The notes: generated from the sequence alone by a model not told the origin. Positions 1-7,136 are shown, counted from the first letter of the stretch. The stretch: 9,403 nt of DNA from Candidatus Bathyarchaeota archaeon (GCA_018396795.1 JAGTRH010000038.1:1-9403), one strand, 5' to 3'. Numbers and translations are program-made.

Positions 1-1
1 A

Positions 2-691
2 ACAAAGGAAAGAACTTTGAAATCTTACTATGAGGCAATCTTCTATAAAGACTTGGTTGAGAGATATAGGGCAGATGCCGTTTTACTCGATAATTTTTTG
101 AGGTACGCTATAACTTGCTTTACAAAGCAAATAAGCATTTCAAAAACCTACAATTATTTGAAAAGCGTAGGTTTAAAATGTAGTAAATCTACCTTGATTA
201 AATTTCTGAAACATGCCGAAGAGGTCTTCCTTCTTTTCCCCCTTGAAATTTTTTCTTATTCCATTAAGGAACGAACACAACATCCCAAAAAGTTGCATGT
301 TGTTGACAATGGCATAATTAGAGCAATTTATCCAGAAGCTCAAGAAAGTTTTGGCAAGTTGATGGAAAATGCAGTTGCGATCGAATTGCTGAGGAGGAAA
401 GAGAGGGAAGGGATAGAAATTGCTTATTGGAGGGAATATGGTAAAAGAGATGGTAGCGAAGTAGATTTTATAATAAAAAGGGGGCTATACGCGAAGCAAT
501 CGGTCCAAGTGACTTATGCTTCTAGTAAAAATGAAGTTGAGAAGAGAGAAGTTAAGGCTTTAGATAAAGCCAGCAAAGAGTTGAGATGCAAAGATTTGCT
601 GATGATCACTTGGGATTATGAGGGTGAACTAAAAATTAACCATAGAATTATCAAGCTTATTCCTCTATGGAAATGGCTACTAAGCTCATGA
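2..691 (+). CDS. Archaeal ATPase, C-terminal part (DUF4143-type), 5' end outside window
   Basis: The frame is open to the left edge (first full codon at 2), so the TTG at 17 is probably internal and the ATPase domain lies outside the window. What remains fits the C-terminal half of archaeal AAA+ ATPases with a DUF4143 tail. It starts with the family's linker (YYEAIFYKDLVERY), followed by a helical, winged-helix-like stretch (SISKTYNYLKSVGLKCSKST), then a VVDNGI strand typical of the family. The end has SEVDFII followed about 15 residues later by QVTY, resembling the core of PD-(D/E)XK nuclease-like folds, as DUF4143 is described. These ATPases are common in archaeal genomes, often in many copies, and their cellular role is poorly defined. 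The gene converges on the endonuclease III gene. It is AT-rich compared with the opine dehydrogenase gene. The family assignment is fairly firm; function is not assigned. Confidence 0.8.
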   Translation, partial: TKERTLKSYYEAIFYKDLVERYRADAVLLDNFLRYAITCFTKQISISKTYNYLKSVGLKCSKSTLIKFLKHAEEVFLLFPLEIFSYSIKERTQHPKKLHVVDNGIIRAIYPEAQESFGKLMENAVAIELLRRKEREGIEIAYWREYGKRDGSEVDFIIKRGLYAKQSVQVTYASSKNEVEKREVKALDKASKELRCKDLLMITWDYEGELKINHRIIKLIPLWKWLLSS

Positions 692-712
692 TTATGTCTA
701 TAGTTGCGAACA

Positions 713-717
713 TTTTT
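713..717 (+). terminator. T-rich stretch after the ATPase gene
   Basis: A run of five T lies 22 bases after the ATPase stop. Archaeal termination commonly uses oligo-T without a hairpin, so this may end the + transcript. A single short T run is weak evidence. Confidence 0.25.
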
Positions 718-746
718 CCATTCCTGTGGGCCACTGGAAACGTTTG

Positions 747-752
747 AAAAAA
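747..752 (-). terminator. T6 stretch downstream of endonuclease III
   Basis: Six A on the + strand read as T6 on the - strand, about 45 bases past the endonuclease III stop, within the 106-base gap between the convergent genes. This fits an oligo-T archaeal terminator. No convincing hairpin was seen. Confidence 0.3.
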
Positions 753-797
753 TTTTGGCACCCACGAATACAATTAATAGAGCCATGCTCGATGTTT

Positions 798-1463
798 TTA
801 AGCATTGGCTTTATAGAATTCACAAGAACTTCTGATCGAACATTCATAACACTTGGGGCTGACTGGCTTACAAATGCTTTGACCAAAGCTAACTAGTAAA
901 TTGTTTATTCTTATCCAATGCTCTTTAGGAATTATCTTTTTCAACTCCAACTCGGTTTCAAAATGATTTTTTGTACGGACCAGCCCTATTCTGTTTGAAA
1001 TTCTATGAACGTGCGTGTCAACAGGAATGGCTGGTTTGTTGAAGGCATAGACCAAAACGCAATTCGCTGTTTTTCTGCCAATTCCTGGCAGGCTTAGAAG
1101 TTTTTCAAGACTATCGGGAACTTTTCCACCAAAATTTTCAACCAAAATTCTTGAAACTTCTTTTATCCTTTTACTCTTCACCCTATAAAATCCTACAGAC
1201 TTTATCAATTTTCTAATTTCCTTTACACTGGCTTTGGATAGGCTTAAGGCATTCGAATAAATCGAGAACAAACTTTCTGCAGCCTTCTTTGTGCTTTCAT
1301 CCCGAGTTCTGTGAGACAAAATCGTTGAGATCAAGACTTTAAAAGGATCTGAACTTGCTTGCTTACTTATCTCATCGAGCGCAGTTTTGGACTTCTTCTT
1401 TACCATAACCTCTATTTTTTCGAGAATTTCTTCGATTTCCTTTCGATTCTTAAAGCTTTTCAA
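798..1463 (-). CDS. nth: Endonuclease III, DNA glycosylase/AP lyase
   Basis: This is a base-excision-repair enzyme of the HhH-GPD superfamily. It removes oxidised pyrimidines and nicks the abasic site. The 221 residues match the usual length. The helix-hairpin-helix reads LPGIGRKTAN (about 125-134), with catalytic Lys131, followed by PVDTHVHR containing catalytic Asp149. A C-terminal [4Fe-4S] loop has cysteines 198, 205, 208 and 214 in the classical C-x6-C-x2-C-x5-C spacing. The N-terminal LSHRTRDEST segment is the archaeal version of the bacterial LSAQATD region. The start is a TTG. Upstream are a weak AAAGGAAG and a TTTAAA centred about 25 bases before the start, so the message could be leaderless or nearly so. 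All catalytic and cluster residues are present, so the enzyme should be active. The neighbouring genes are not functionally related. Confidence 0.95.
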   Translation of the reverse strand: MKSFKNRKEIEEILEKIEVMVKKKSKTALDEISKQASSDPFKVLISTILSHRTRDESTKKAAESLFSIYSNALSLSKASVKEIRKLIKSVGFYRVKSKRIKEVSRILVENFGGKVPDSLEKLLSLPGIGRKTANCVLVYAFNKPAIPVDTHVHRISNRIGLVRTKNHFETELELKKIIPKEHWIRINNLLVSFGQSICKPVSPKCYECSIRSSCEFYKANA

Positions 1464-1485
1464 GGCTTCCTTTCTTTAAGAGTTC

Positions 1486-1491
1486 TTTAAA
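1486..1491 (-). promoter_or_regulatory. Possible TATA box for endonuclease III
   Basis: TTTAAA is centred about 25 bases upstream of the TTG start at 1463, the distance expected between an archaeal TATA box and the transcription start of a leaderless message. The short hexamer is palindromic and the area is A/T-rich, so support is modest. Confidence 0.3.
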
Positions 1492-1542
1492 CCTTTTAAG
1501 CTTATTGGCTCATAGCAACCCAACTTTGATCCCCCATACTCG

Positions 1543-1872
1543 CTATCTCCGATCAGCTTCGGTACCCTTTACCAATTCGATTAAGAGCGCATCATACCTC
1601 ATCATCTTTTCTTCAATTGCCTTTTTGAAGGGATCAGGCATACAGCCGTTCTGGTCTTGGATTTTAATGGCATTTGAGCCAACAAGATCTTTAGGATTTC
1701 CTCAGCGACTTCTGGCTTTGGCCCCTTCGTTTAAAGCCTTTCTAGTGGACCGAAGTATCTCTATACTCCATAGAAAATTATTGTACTAGTTCGCGGATAA
1801 AACCTAGATGATACGATGAATAAACCTCACATTCCACTCGTATATGCCTTGATCAAGTCCTAGGAGAATTCC
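1543..1872 (-). pseudogene. Possible decayed gene remnant, family not recognised
   Basis: This stretch between endonuclease III and the opine dehydrogenase has no intact gene. One minus-strand frame, the same frame as the opine dehydrogenase, reads like protein but is broken by TAG at 1804-1806, TAG at 1786-1788 and TGA at 1702-1704 before a final TAG at 1543-1545. Protein-like segments include LDQGIYEWNVRFIHRII, YNNFLWSIEILRSTRKALNE and, over the last 52 open codons, DLVGSNAIKIQDQNGC then MPDPFKKAIEEKMMRYDALL. Around 1690-1715 another frame gives PEVAEEILK, which would join smoothly to both sides, as expected after two compensating frameshifts. I do not recognise the family. The number of stops is close to chance for 110 codons, so the case rests on the look of the translation. 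The opposite-strand open frame at 1505-1789 looks unlike protein and is taken as a shadow. Confidence 0.35.
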
Positions 1873-2967
1873 TTAAGCCTTTCCTTCTTTCAAGAATCCT
1901 TCAAGCCTTTCTAAAGATAAACCGGCGATTCCAAGCTTTTCAACAGTCAAACCCTCTTTCCAATAATCTCTCTGGCTGATCGTCGACGCTATCACTATCA
2001 AAGCCTCTATGTTTGGAGCAGGACTATTGAGCATTCGAGCTATAGAGGCTATTGGAACCAAGCCATGGTTCAGCTCTTCGACTACGTACCTATGCTCCAA
2101 GCTATTCGGAGCTTTAAGGTATTGATCGGGTCCTCCTGCTTGCAAAGCCTCATAAACCGACTTTGCCCTTATCGGAGTGCATCCCTGCAAGTAATACCAC
2201 TCCGTAAAGCCTATGGGCTCGAAGCCAAGCTTTTCCATAAGCCTAAGCCTCTCTTGATCCAGAGCCTCGACCACTCTGGCCACAGAGGGAGTTATGCCTT
2301 CATAATAGAACTTAAAGTTTCCTTTAGTGAACTCGATCCATCCAGAGTTTAGGAGCATTCCTGGTGGATGAAACATCGCCGCAAGATTTGTGAGCCCACT
2401 TTCGAGCACATTGCTCGCTGGAACTACTGAAGGATAGAGCTCCTTGAACAGGCCATAGAGCTCTTCTGTATGCTTGCTCGGAAAAACTCCGAAAAGAAGC
2501 TTCTTCATAACATGGAAAACCTTTACCTGCGCCGGAGCTGGCTTTCTACAGATGTAAGTGAGTGTCATCGTCTCCCCGATTTTCGCTTCTCCTTTAAATC
2601 CTTCCTTTCTTAACTCTCTAAAAAATTCCAGAGCCCCTCCAGTATGGCCTGGATTGAGGACTATCGGTTGATCCTTAAGGTATGGAGCGCAGCTTTTAGC
2701 CAAAATCTTGTGAGCGAATGCTGGAACCACGACCATTATGAGGTCTACGCCCTCTATGGCTTCCTTGATGCTCGTAGTAACTCTATTAAGCCTAGCGAAG
2801 CCAGTCCTTGCAGAGCCAAGGATCTCTATACCACCATGCTCGATTATCGGCTTAAGGTTTTCCTCAAACTCTTTAGACTCGTAAAGGTTTACTTTAAAGC
2901 CAGCCAATGAGAGATCGGCTGAAGCTGCGTATCCACCGTTTCCTGCTCCAAGAACTGCGACGTTCAT
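1873..2967 (-). CDS. Opine dehydrogenase family NAD(P)-dependent oxidoreductase
   Basis: The 364-residue protein matches the NAD/NADP octopine/nopaline dehydrogenase family. Members reversibly join an amino acid and a 2-oxo acid by reductive condensation to an N-(carboxyalkyl) amino acid; the substrates here are unknown. The N-terminus has a Rossmann dinucleotide motif, GAGNGGYAAS, at residues 7-16. A family-like LNPGHTGGALEF loop follows at about 104-115. The C-terminal catalytic domain has FHPPGMLLNSG, with His200 in the place of the family's catalytic histidine, and a conserved-looking HGLVPIASIAR near the end. ATG at 2967 is preceded by GGGGTGA with 9 bases of spacing, which supports this start. 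The gene diverges from the small gene at 3068 and is followed by a possible decayed gene. It looks more GC-rich than the membrane subunit gene. A ketopantoate-reductase-like enzyme is a less likely alternative. Confidence 0.85.
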   Translation of the reverse strand: MNVAVLGAGNGGYAASADLSLAGFKVNLYESKEFEENLKPIIEHGGIEILGSARTGFARLNRVTTSIKEAIEGVDLIMVVVPAFAHKILAKSCAPYLKDQPIVLNPGHTGGALEFFRELRKEGFKGEAKIGETMTLTYICRKPAPAQVKVFHVMKKLLFGVFPSKHTEELYGLFKELYPSVVPASNVLESGLTNLAAMFHPPGMLLNSGWIEFTKGNFKFYYEGITPSVARVVEALDQERLRLMEKLGFEPIGFTEWYYLQGCTPIRAKSVYEALQAGGPDQYLKAPNSLEHRYVVEELNHGLVPIASIARMLNSPAPNIEALIVIASTISQRDYWKEGLTVEKLGIAGLSLERLEGFLKEGKA

Positions 2968-2976
2968 GAGAAGCTT

Positions 2977-2983
2977 TCACCCC
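2977..2983 (-). promoter_or_regulatory. Ribosome binding site of the opine dehydrogenase gene
   Basis: The minus strand reads GGGGTGA, 9 bases before the ATG at 2967. It matches the archaeal 16S anti-Shine-Dalgarno complement GGTGA and supports this start codon. Confidence 0.65.
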
Positions 2984-3027
2984 AAAGCTCGTAGCTTTTA
3001 GTATGAAAAAATTAATTAGGAATAAAA

Positions 3028-3036
3028 CTATATAAT
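3028..3036. promoter_or_regulatory. TATA element in divergent promoter region
   Basis: CTATATAAT lies in the 100-base gap between the divergent genes at 2967 (-) and 3068 (+). On + its centre is about 36 bases before ATG 3068, implying a leader of roughly 10 bases. On - it reads TTATATAG and would give a leader of about 40 bases, which fits the ribosome site seen for that gene. One near-palindromic TATA could serve both directions; the AT-rich AATTAATT at 3011-3018 is another possible minus-strand element. Confidence 0.45.
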
Positions 3037-3067
3037 AATTTCCTAGACTTCAAGCTTTAAGCGATAG

Positions 3068-3358
3068 ATGATTGAAATGATCAAGTACAGGTGGTATCTA
3101 TTCGTTAAAGACCCTGAAACCCAAGAGAATTTGATAGAGGAATTGAAAAAGGCTTTGAAAGAAGTGGACTGCAGAAATTGTAAAGTCTTCTTTTCATGGG
3201 ACCCAACTTTCCAAGAAATCTTACATGTTGAAGTCCAATGCCCGACTCTTGAGGACGTAAAGGCATGCGACAATAGGATAAAGATTAGGCTTATAGAAGA
3301 ATGTGAGAAAAGGAACATTCCGCATACTATAGGAGACTATAGGATCTCGGAACAGTGA
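3068..3358 (+). CDS. Small unrecognised protein with CxxC motif
   Basis: This 96-residue soluble protein is not recognised. It is preferred over the overlapping minus-strand frame because its composition is normal (charged, alternating helix- and strand-like segments) and a TATA element sits at a fitting distance upstream. It has five cysteines: Cys35 and Cys38 form a CxxC (DCRNCK), with Cys58, Cys67 and Cys79 further on. These could bind metal or be redox-active, but no standard cluster spacing is seen. The apparent order, strand (KYRWYLFV), helix (QENLIEELKKALKEV), strands (KVFFSWD, ILHVEVQ), helix (EDVKACDNRIKIRLIEECEKR), suggests a compact alpha/beta fold such as a ferredoxin-like fold; this is inference. 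No ribosome site is visible; ATG 3077 is an alternative start. It ends 75 bases before the hydrogenase operon and points the same way, so it may be its neighbour only or co-transcribed. Confidence 0.6.
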   Translation: MIEMIKYRWYLFVKDPETQENLIEELKKALKEVDCRNCKVFFSWDPTFQEILHVEVQCPTLEDVKACDNRIKIRLIEECEKRNIPHTIGDYRISEQ

Positions 3359-3396
3359 AGCAGAAGCGAAAACTCTAGAAAGCTTTTTATCCTATC

Positions 3397-3404
3397 TTAT
3401 AATA
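3397..3404 (+). promoter_or_regulatory. Probable TATA box of the hydrogenase operon
   Basis: TTATAATA is centred about 34 bases before GTG 3434, predicting a start near 3426 and a very short leader. A second candidate, CTTTTTATCC at 3383-3392, would give a leader of about 20 bases. There is no clear ribosome site before 3434, which agrees with a leaderless or short-leader first gene. The T5 at 3384-3388 could alternatively end the small gene's transcript. Confidence 0.45.
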
Positions 3405-3433
3405 CTTCAACACCGAAACGAAAGAATGGATAA

Positions 3434-3916
3434 GTGATAGAAGCGTTGAGCGAGGGGAGCGAGGAGGAGCAAAAGGTCATACTCTATGAGCCGTCGAGAT
3501 GCACCGGATGCCGCATGTGCGAGATGGCATGCTCCTTTGTAAAGTATCAAGTCCTTGATTATTCCAAATCCCACATCAAGCATTTTTTCGATGAAAAGAC
3601 AAAATCCTTCGAAGCCATCTACTGCTTACATTGCGAAGACCCAATCTGCGCCGCAGTTTGCCCAACCGAGGCAATCTCTAAAGATAGTAGAACGGGTATA
3701 GTGAGAATAAACAACGCGAAGTGCATCGGATGCAAGAATTGTATAATTATTTGCCCTACATTGGCTCCCTGGTTCGACGAAGAGAGGAGAATAACCGTGA
3801 AATGCGATCTTTGCGACGGAAATCCAGAATGCGTTAAGAAATGCTCTCCGTTGGCTTTGCGCTTTATTAAGAGAAGCGAAGCGAAAGAGCTTTTGGAAAA
3901 AATCTACAGTGTTTAA
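3434..3916 (+). CDS. HycB/CooF-type polyferredoxin subunit, four [4Fe-4S] clusters
   Basis: This 160-residue electron-transfer protein has 16 cysteines in four groups: 23/26/29/33, 64/67/72/76, 97/100/103/107 and 124/127/133/137. That is the DMSO-reductase-B/HycB/CooF pattern for four [4Fe-4S] clusters. Key motifs are CTGCRMCEMACS near the start, CLHCEDPICAAVCP, CIGCKNCIIICP and CDLCDGNPECVKKC. In known systems such proteins pass electrons between a catalytic partner (formate dehydrogenase, CO dehydrogenase, aldehyde oxidoreductases) and a membrane hydrogenase. Here it heads an energy-converting hydrogenase operon. No formate or CO dehydrogenase is in the window, so its partner is open; the HdrB-like protein is one candidate. 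No signal peptide is seen, so it should be cytoplasmic. GTG 3434 directly follows an in-frame TAA, so translation cannot start earlier; TTG 3446 is an alternative. The 3' end reaches the next gene's start region. Confidence 0.85.
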   Translation: MIEALSEGSEEEQKVILYEPSRCTGCRMCEMACSFVKYQVLDYSKSHIKHFFDEKTKSFEAIYCLHCEDPICAAVCPTEAISKDSRTGIVRINNAKCIGCKNCIIICPTLAPWFDEERRITVKCDLCDGNPECVKKCSPLALRFIKRSEAKELLEKIYSV

Positions 3917-3926
3917 GGCGATGCTT

Positions 3927-6440
3927 ATGATCAAACTTTTACTACTCACATCGTTAATCTTACCGATTATTATAGGGACAGTTATCGCATTTTTTAAAAA
4001 ACTTGATTATAAATATTTAGCATCGTTGGCAACAATAAGTTCAGGCTTGGCTTTCTTATCGACTCTGAGCTCATACAACGCTATAATGAATAATCCAGTA
4101 TGCATTGAAATCGGCTGGATTAAAGAATTTGGAATCAATACAGCGATATACGCCGATGGTTTGAGTTTGTTGTTTTCATTGATAGTTTCTTTTTTTGGCT
4201 TTATTTCAATTATTTACTCATTCAATGATATGGCTCACGAAAACGGTGTTTCAAGATACTATTCTTTATTGCTTATATTCCAAGGAGCAATGACTGGCTT
4301 ATTTTTGGCTGGGAACTTCATATTCATATTCATATTCTGGGAGACTGTTGGCTTATGCTCTTATGGATTGATTGGCTTTTATAAAAGAAAGCCTGAAAGT
4401 AACCAAGCATCTTTTAAAGCCTTATTCATGACAAGGAGTCTTGGTTTGTTTTTATTAATGGGAATATTAATGCTTTTCATGCTCACAAAAACTCTCGATA
4501 TTCCCATCTTGAATGAAAAGGTTGCCGAAATTGAAGGGTGGATAGCTCCAATAATGATCCTTTTCTTCATAGCCTCTATGGCCAAATCTGTGCAATTCCC
4601 ATTTCATACTTGGCTTCCCGATGCCACTGTAGCTCCATCGGCAGTAACAGCTTATCTTCATGCGGCCGCTATGATTAAAGCTGGAGTTTACTTAATGGCA
4701 AGAACTTTTTTGATCTTTATGCCCAATATTTTTTTCATAAATTTGACAATAGCCAGCGTAGGCGTGTTGACATTGATTCTAGGAGTGTTTGCAGCATGGG
4801 CGCAAAAGGATTTGAAGAGATTGCTAGCGTTCCATACCATAAGTCAAATCGGATACATGTTTTTGGGCATAGGCCTAGGTACGGCTTTAGGGTTTAGTGG
4901 AGCTTTACTTCATTTTCTAAACCATGCGTTGTTTAAGGGATTACTATTCTTATGCGCTGGATGCGTAATTTATTCGACTGGAACTAAAAACGTGAACGAA
5001 TTGGGAGGATTGGCAAAGAACATGCCGTTTACAATGGTCGCTATGCTTGTAGGAGGCCTATCTTTAGCTGGAGTTCCACCTCTTAATGGATTTGCAAGCA
5101 AATTCATAATCTATGAAGCTGCCCTAGAAGCTGGAATGCGTATTAAAGGCTCCGTTGGACTCTTATTCATTTTTTATTGTATCCTAGCCATTTTTGGAAG
5201 CGCAATCACCCTTGCAGCCATCCTCAAGGCTATTCATGGTATCTTTTTTGGAGTTAGACCAAAAAGGCTTGAAAACGTAAGCGAGCCCCCACCCATGATG
5301 CGGCTCTCAATAATCACACTCTCGGTTTTGTGCATCGTTTTTGGAATCTTTCCTCAGATTCCCCTTAAAGCCATTATAATACCAATCGTAAATAAGTTTG
5401 CTCAACAACCCCTAGCCACAACGATTCTTGGATATCAAACTGGTATAGGGGTTTATGGAGCAACGTTTTTAACGGCACTCTTGTTGATACTCCTTAGCTT
5501 TGGGTTTTTTGCATACTATCTAAGCAAAAATTTGTTTTCAATAAAATTATCAAGAGACGATCACATCTATACTGGAGGAGAGATGGACCAACCATATCTG
5601 GATTTCGAAAGAATAAAAGTTTCTCAAGAATCGTTTATGTTTGCTCCAGTCACAACGTTCAAAAAACTTTACGATTTAATGTATCATGGAGGAATAGATA
5701 TAGCTTACTACAAACTCGCCAATTACTTTAAAGAGATTTCAAAGTTTTTGAACAAAACATTCTTTAAAAAACCACATTTGGCTTTGTTCGTGGCATTCCC
5801 TTTAATTTTGATATTCCTAGGAAAAGCGATGTACTCGGGAGCATTTTTAATGCTAATCGGAGCGTTGATGGCATTAACGCAAAAGAATGTAAAAAAGTTC
5901 ATCATTTACATAACCTTCAGCCAGATTGGCTATGTTCTTTTAGAATTTGGGTCTTTTACTCCGCACGGATTCGTCGGAGGAGCTATACATCTTTTAAACA
6001 TACTATTCTCGTTATCACTCATAATTTTTAGTGTTTGGCAAGTGGTCTCTAAAACCAAAGTATTTGAAATCGATAAACTGGGAGGGCTATCGGATAGAAT
6101 GCCCTTTTCAGCATTGGCGTTCATTATCGGCTCGCTTTCTATGATAGGTCTTCCCCCCTTCATAGGATTATGGAGTGAAATCTATGCTTACAAAGTTGTT
6201 ATGGAAATCAAAAGGCTTGATCTCTTAACCGTTTTAATGCTAACAAGCGCTTTATCTTTAGCCTACATTATCAAGGCCTTTCACTCAATTTTCTTAGGAA
6301 AACCTCTTAAAGAATATGGAGACTTAAGCGAATCTAAATCATTAATACTAACAAGCCTAATAATGGCGACTTTAATTATAGCCATGGGGATTTATCCAGA
6401 GCCTATAATTTCAAGTATTTCTCATGCCTTCTGTAGCTAA
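3927..6440 (+). CDS. NuoL/HycC-type antiporter-like membrane subunit with extra C-terminal half antiporter
   Basis: This very long membrane protein has 843 residues if read from GTG 3909. ATG 3927 is preferred because AAGG at 3915-3918 sits 8 bases before it and the protein then begins MIKLLLLTS like other NuoL proteins; ATG 3921 is also possible. Numbering here is from 3909. Residues 1-500 are a complete Mrp/NuoL antiporter domain, with TM5 Glu145 (FWETVG), Lys226 (AKSVQFPFHTWLPDA), His251/Lys257, His339/Lys343 (LNHALFK) and Lys398 (GVPPLNGFASK). Residues 540-620 are polar or amphipathic, like the lateral-helix region. Residues 650-800 repeat residues 291-441 with a constant offset of 359, so they are a second half antiporter (TM8 onward). 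In this copy His339 and Lys343 are replaced by Ile698 and Leu702, and Lys398 by Glu757. It should move H+ or Na+ in the group 4 hydrogenase complex. It is AT-rich. The next gene starts 14 bases after its stop. Confidence 0.9.
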   Translation: MIKLLLLTSLILPIIIGTVIAFFKKLDYKYLASLATISSGLAFLSTLSSYNAIMNNPVCIEIGWIKEFGINTAIYADGLSLLFSLIVSFFGFISIIYSFNDMAHENGVSRYYSLLLIFQGAMTGLFLAGNFIFIFIFWETVGLCSYGLIGFYKRKPESNQASFKALFMTRSLGLFLLMGILMLFMLTKTLDIPILNEKVAEIEGWIAPIMILFFIASMAKSVQFPFHTWLPDATVAPSAVTAYLHAAAMIKAGVYLMARTFLIFMPNIFFINLTIASVGVLTLILGVFAAWAQKDLKRLLAFHTISQIGYMFLGIGLGTALGFSGALLHFLNHALFKGLLFLCAGCVIYSTGTKNVNELGGLAKNMPFTMVAMLVGGLSLAGVPPLNGFASKFIIYEAALEAGMRIKGSVGLLFIFYCILAIFGSAITLAAILKAIHGIFFGVRPKRLENVSEPPPMMRLSIITLSVLCIVFGIFPQIPLKAIIIPIVNKFAQQPLATTILGYQTGIGVYGATFLTALLLILLSFGFFAYYLSKNLFSIKLSRDDHIYTGGEMDQPYLDFERIKVSQESFMFAPVTTFKKLYDLMYHGGIDIAYYKLANYFKEISKFLNKTFFKKPHLALFVAFPLILIFLGKAMYSGAFLMLIGALMALTQKNVKKFIIYITFSQIGYVLLEFGSFTPHGFVGGAIHLLNILFSLSLIIFSVWQVVSKTKVFEIDKLGGLSDRMPFSALAFIIGSLSMIGLPPFIGLWSEIYAYKVVMEIKRLDLLTVLMLTSALSLAYIIKAFHSIFLGKPLKEYGDLSESKSLILTSLIMATLIIAMGIYPEPIISSISHAFCS

Positions 6441-6445
6441 GGAGG
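6441..6445 (+). promoter_or_regulatory. Ribosome binding site that sets the NuoC-like start
   Basis: GGAGG directly abuts the ATG at 6446, too close for that codon to be used. It is 9 bases from the in-frame TTG at 6455, which is therefore the better start. Confidence 0.7.
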
Positions 6446-6454
6446 ATGAATAGC

Positions 6455-7132
6455 TTGAGCAAGCCTATCGAACATTCTGAGGTTTTAAATCATTTAAAAA
6501 TCCTTTTAGGAAAAAGCATGATTCATTACGAAAAAATTCATGAAAACAGACTAGTGCTAATGGTTTCTAGAGAGAAACTGATCGAAGCCGTAAAATCAAT
6601 TTTTGATAGGTATGATTACGCCAGATTGTCATCAATCTCTGTTTTCGACGATTGTTTGGATTTTGAGCTGATATACTCCATAAGCCTGAAGAATTTGATC
6701 GTCAATTTAAAAGCGACCTTATCGAAGGAAGATCCAAGTATAGACTCGATATCAAAGTTCATCCAAGGCGCAAACTGGATGGAGAGAGAAATCCAAGACC
6801 TTTTTGGAATAACCTTTAACGGGCATCCTGATCCAAGAAAGCTTCTTTTGGCTTTCGAATGGCCAGAGGAGAAGCCTCCTATGAAGTTGCCCATGAGAGG
6901 AATCCTAAAGGATTTTCAAAAGCCAACTATGGAAAATCTTTTGAATACAGGACAAATCTTTCCATTAACTTTGATGACAAAATCTCAAAGAGCTAGGCTT
7001 GGGCTTTCAGAGCTACCCTTAACCACTCTCGCGCAAAAAGAAGCTTTGGAAGAAGTTCAAGAGCTCTCTAAGAAAGTTAAGTTCGATAAAAAAATCGGGT
7101 ACGATTGGAAAACAAAAAGGCTCAGGTACTGA
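6455..7132 (+). CDS. NuoC-like 30 kDa subunit of group 4 hydrogenase (HycE N-terminal type)
   Basis: This 225-residue cytoplasmic protein has the Complex1_30kDa signature, WMEREIQDLFGITF followed by NGHPDPRKLLL (about residues 108-132), which is diagnostic for NuoC, EchD and the N-terminal half of HycE. It is a structural subunit that docks on the large catalytic subunit. The TTG at 6455 is chosen because GGAGG lies 9 bases upstream, whereas ATG 6446 touches that site; starting there would add three residues. The C-terminal 70 residues after the signature contain TGQIFPLTLMTKSQRARLGL and a basic Lys-rich end, longer than the minimal family core. The gene starts 14 bases after the antiporter stop and ends 4 bases before the HdrB-like gene, so co-translation is likely. 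In many related operons this gene is next to, or fused with, the large subunit; here the HdrB-like gene separates them. Confidence 0.85.
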   Translation: MSKPIEHSEVLNHLKILLGKSMIHYEKIHENRLVLMVSREKLIEAVKSIFDRYDYARLSSISVFDDCLDFELIYSISLKNLIVNLKATLSKEDPSIDSISKFIQGANWMEREIQDLFGITFNGHPDPRKLLLAFEWPEEKPPMKLPMRGILKDFQKPTMENLLNTGQIFPLTLMTKSQRARLGLSELPLTTLAQKEALEEVQELSKKVKFDKKIGYDWKTKRLRY

Positions 7133-7136
7133 GATC

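Noticed and set aside
698..886. Minus-strand open frame of 62 codons
   Set aside because: It overlaps the 3' end of endonuclease III on the same strand in another frame and has no family look.
1505..1789. Plus-strand open frame of 94 codons
   Set aside because: The translation looks unlike a real protein (Ser/Leu/Pro-rich, no motif) and the opposite strand carries the more protein-like remnant.
1543..1872. In-frame TAG/TGA read as pyrrolysine or selenocysteine
   Set aside because: Three stops of two kinds in 110 codons, no recognised selenoprotein or methylamine methyltransferase motif, and a frameshift explanation for one segment make decay simpler.
3043..3318. Minus-strand open frame opposite the small gene
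   Set aside because: Its translation is Ser/Phe/Ile-rich as expected for the antisense of a Lys/Glu-rich gene; the + frame has better composition and an upstream TATA element.
6446..6454. ATG 6446 as the NuoC-like start
   Set aside because: GGAGG touches this codon with no spacing; TTG 6455 has the proper 9-base spacing.
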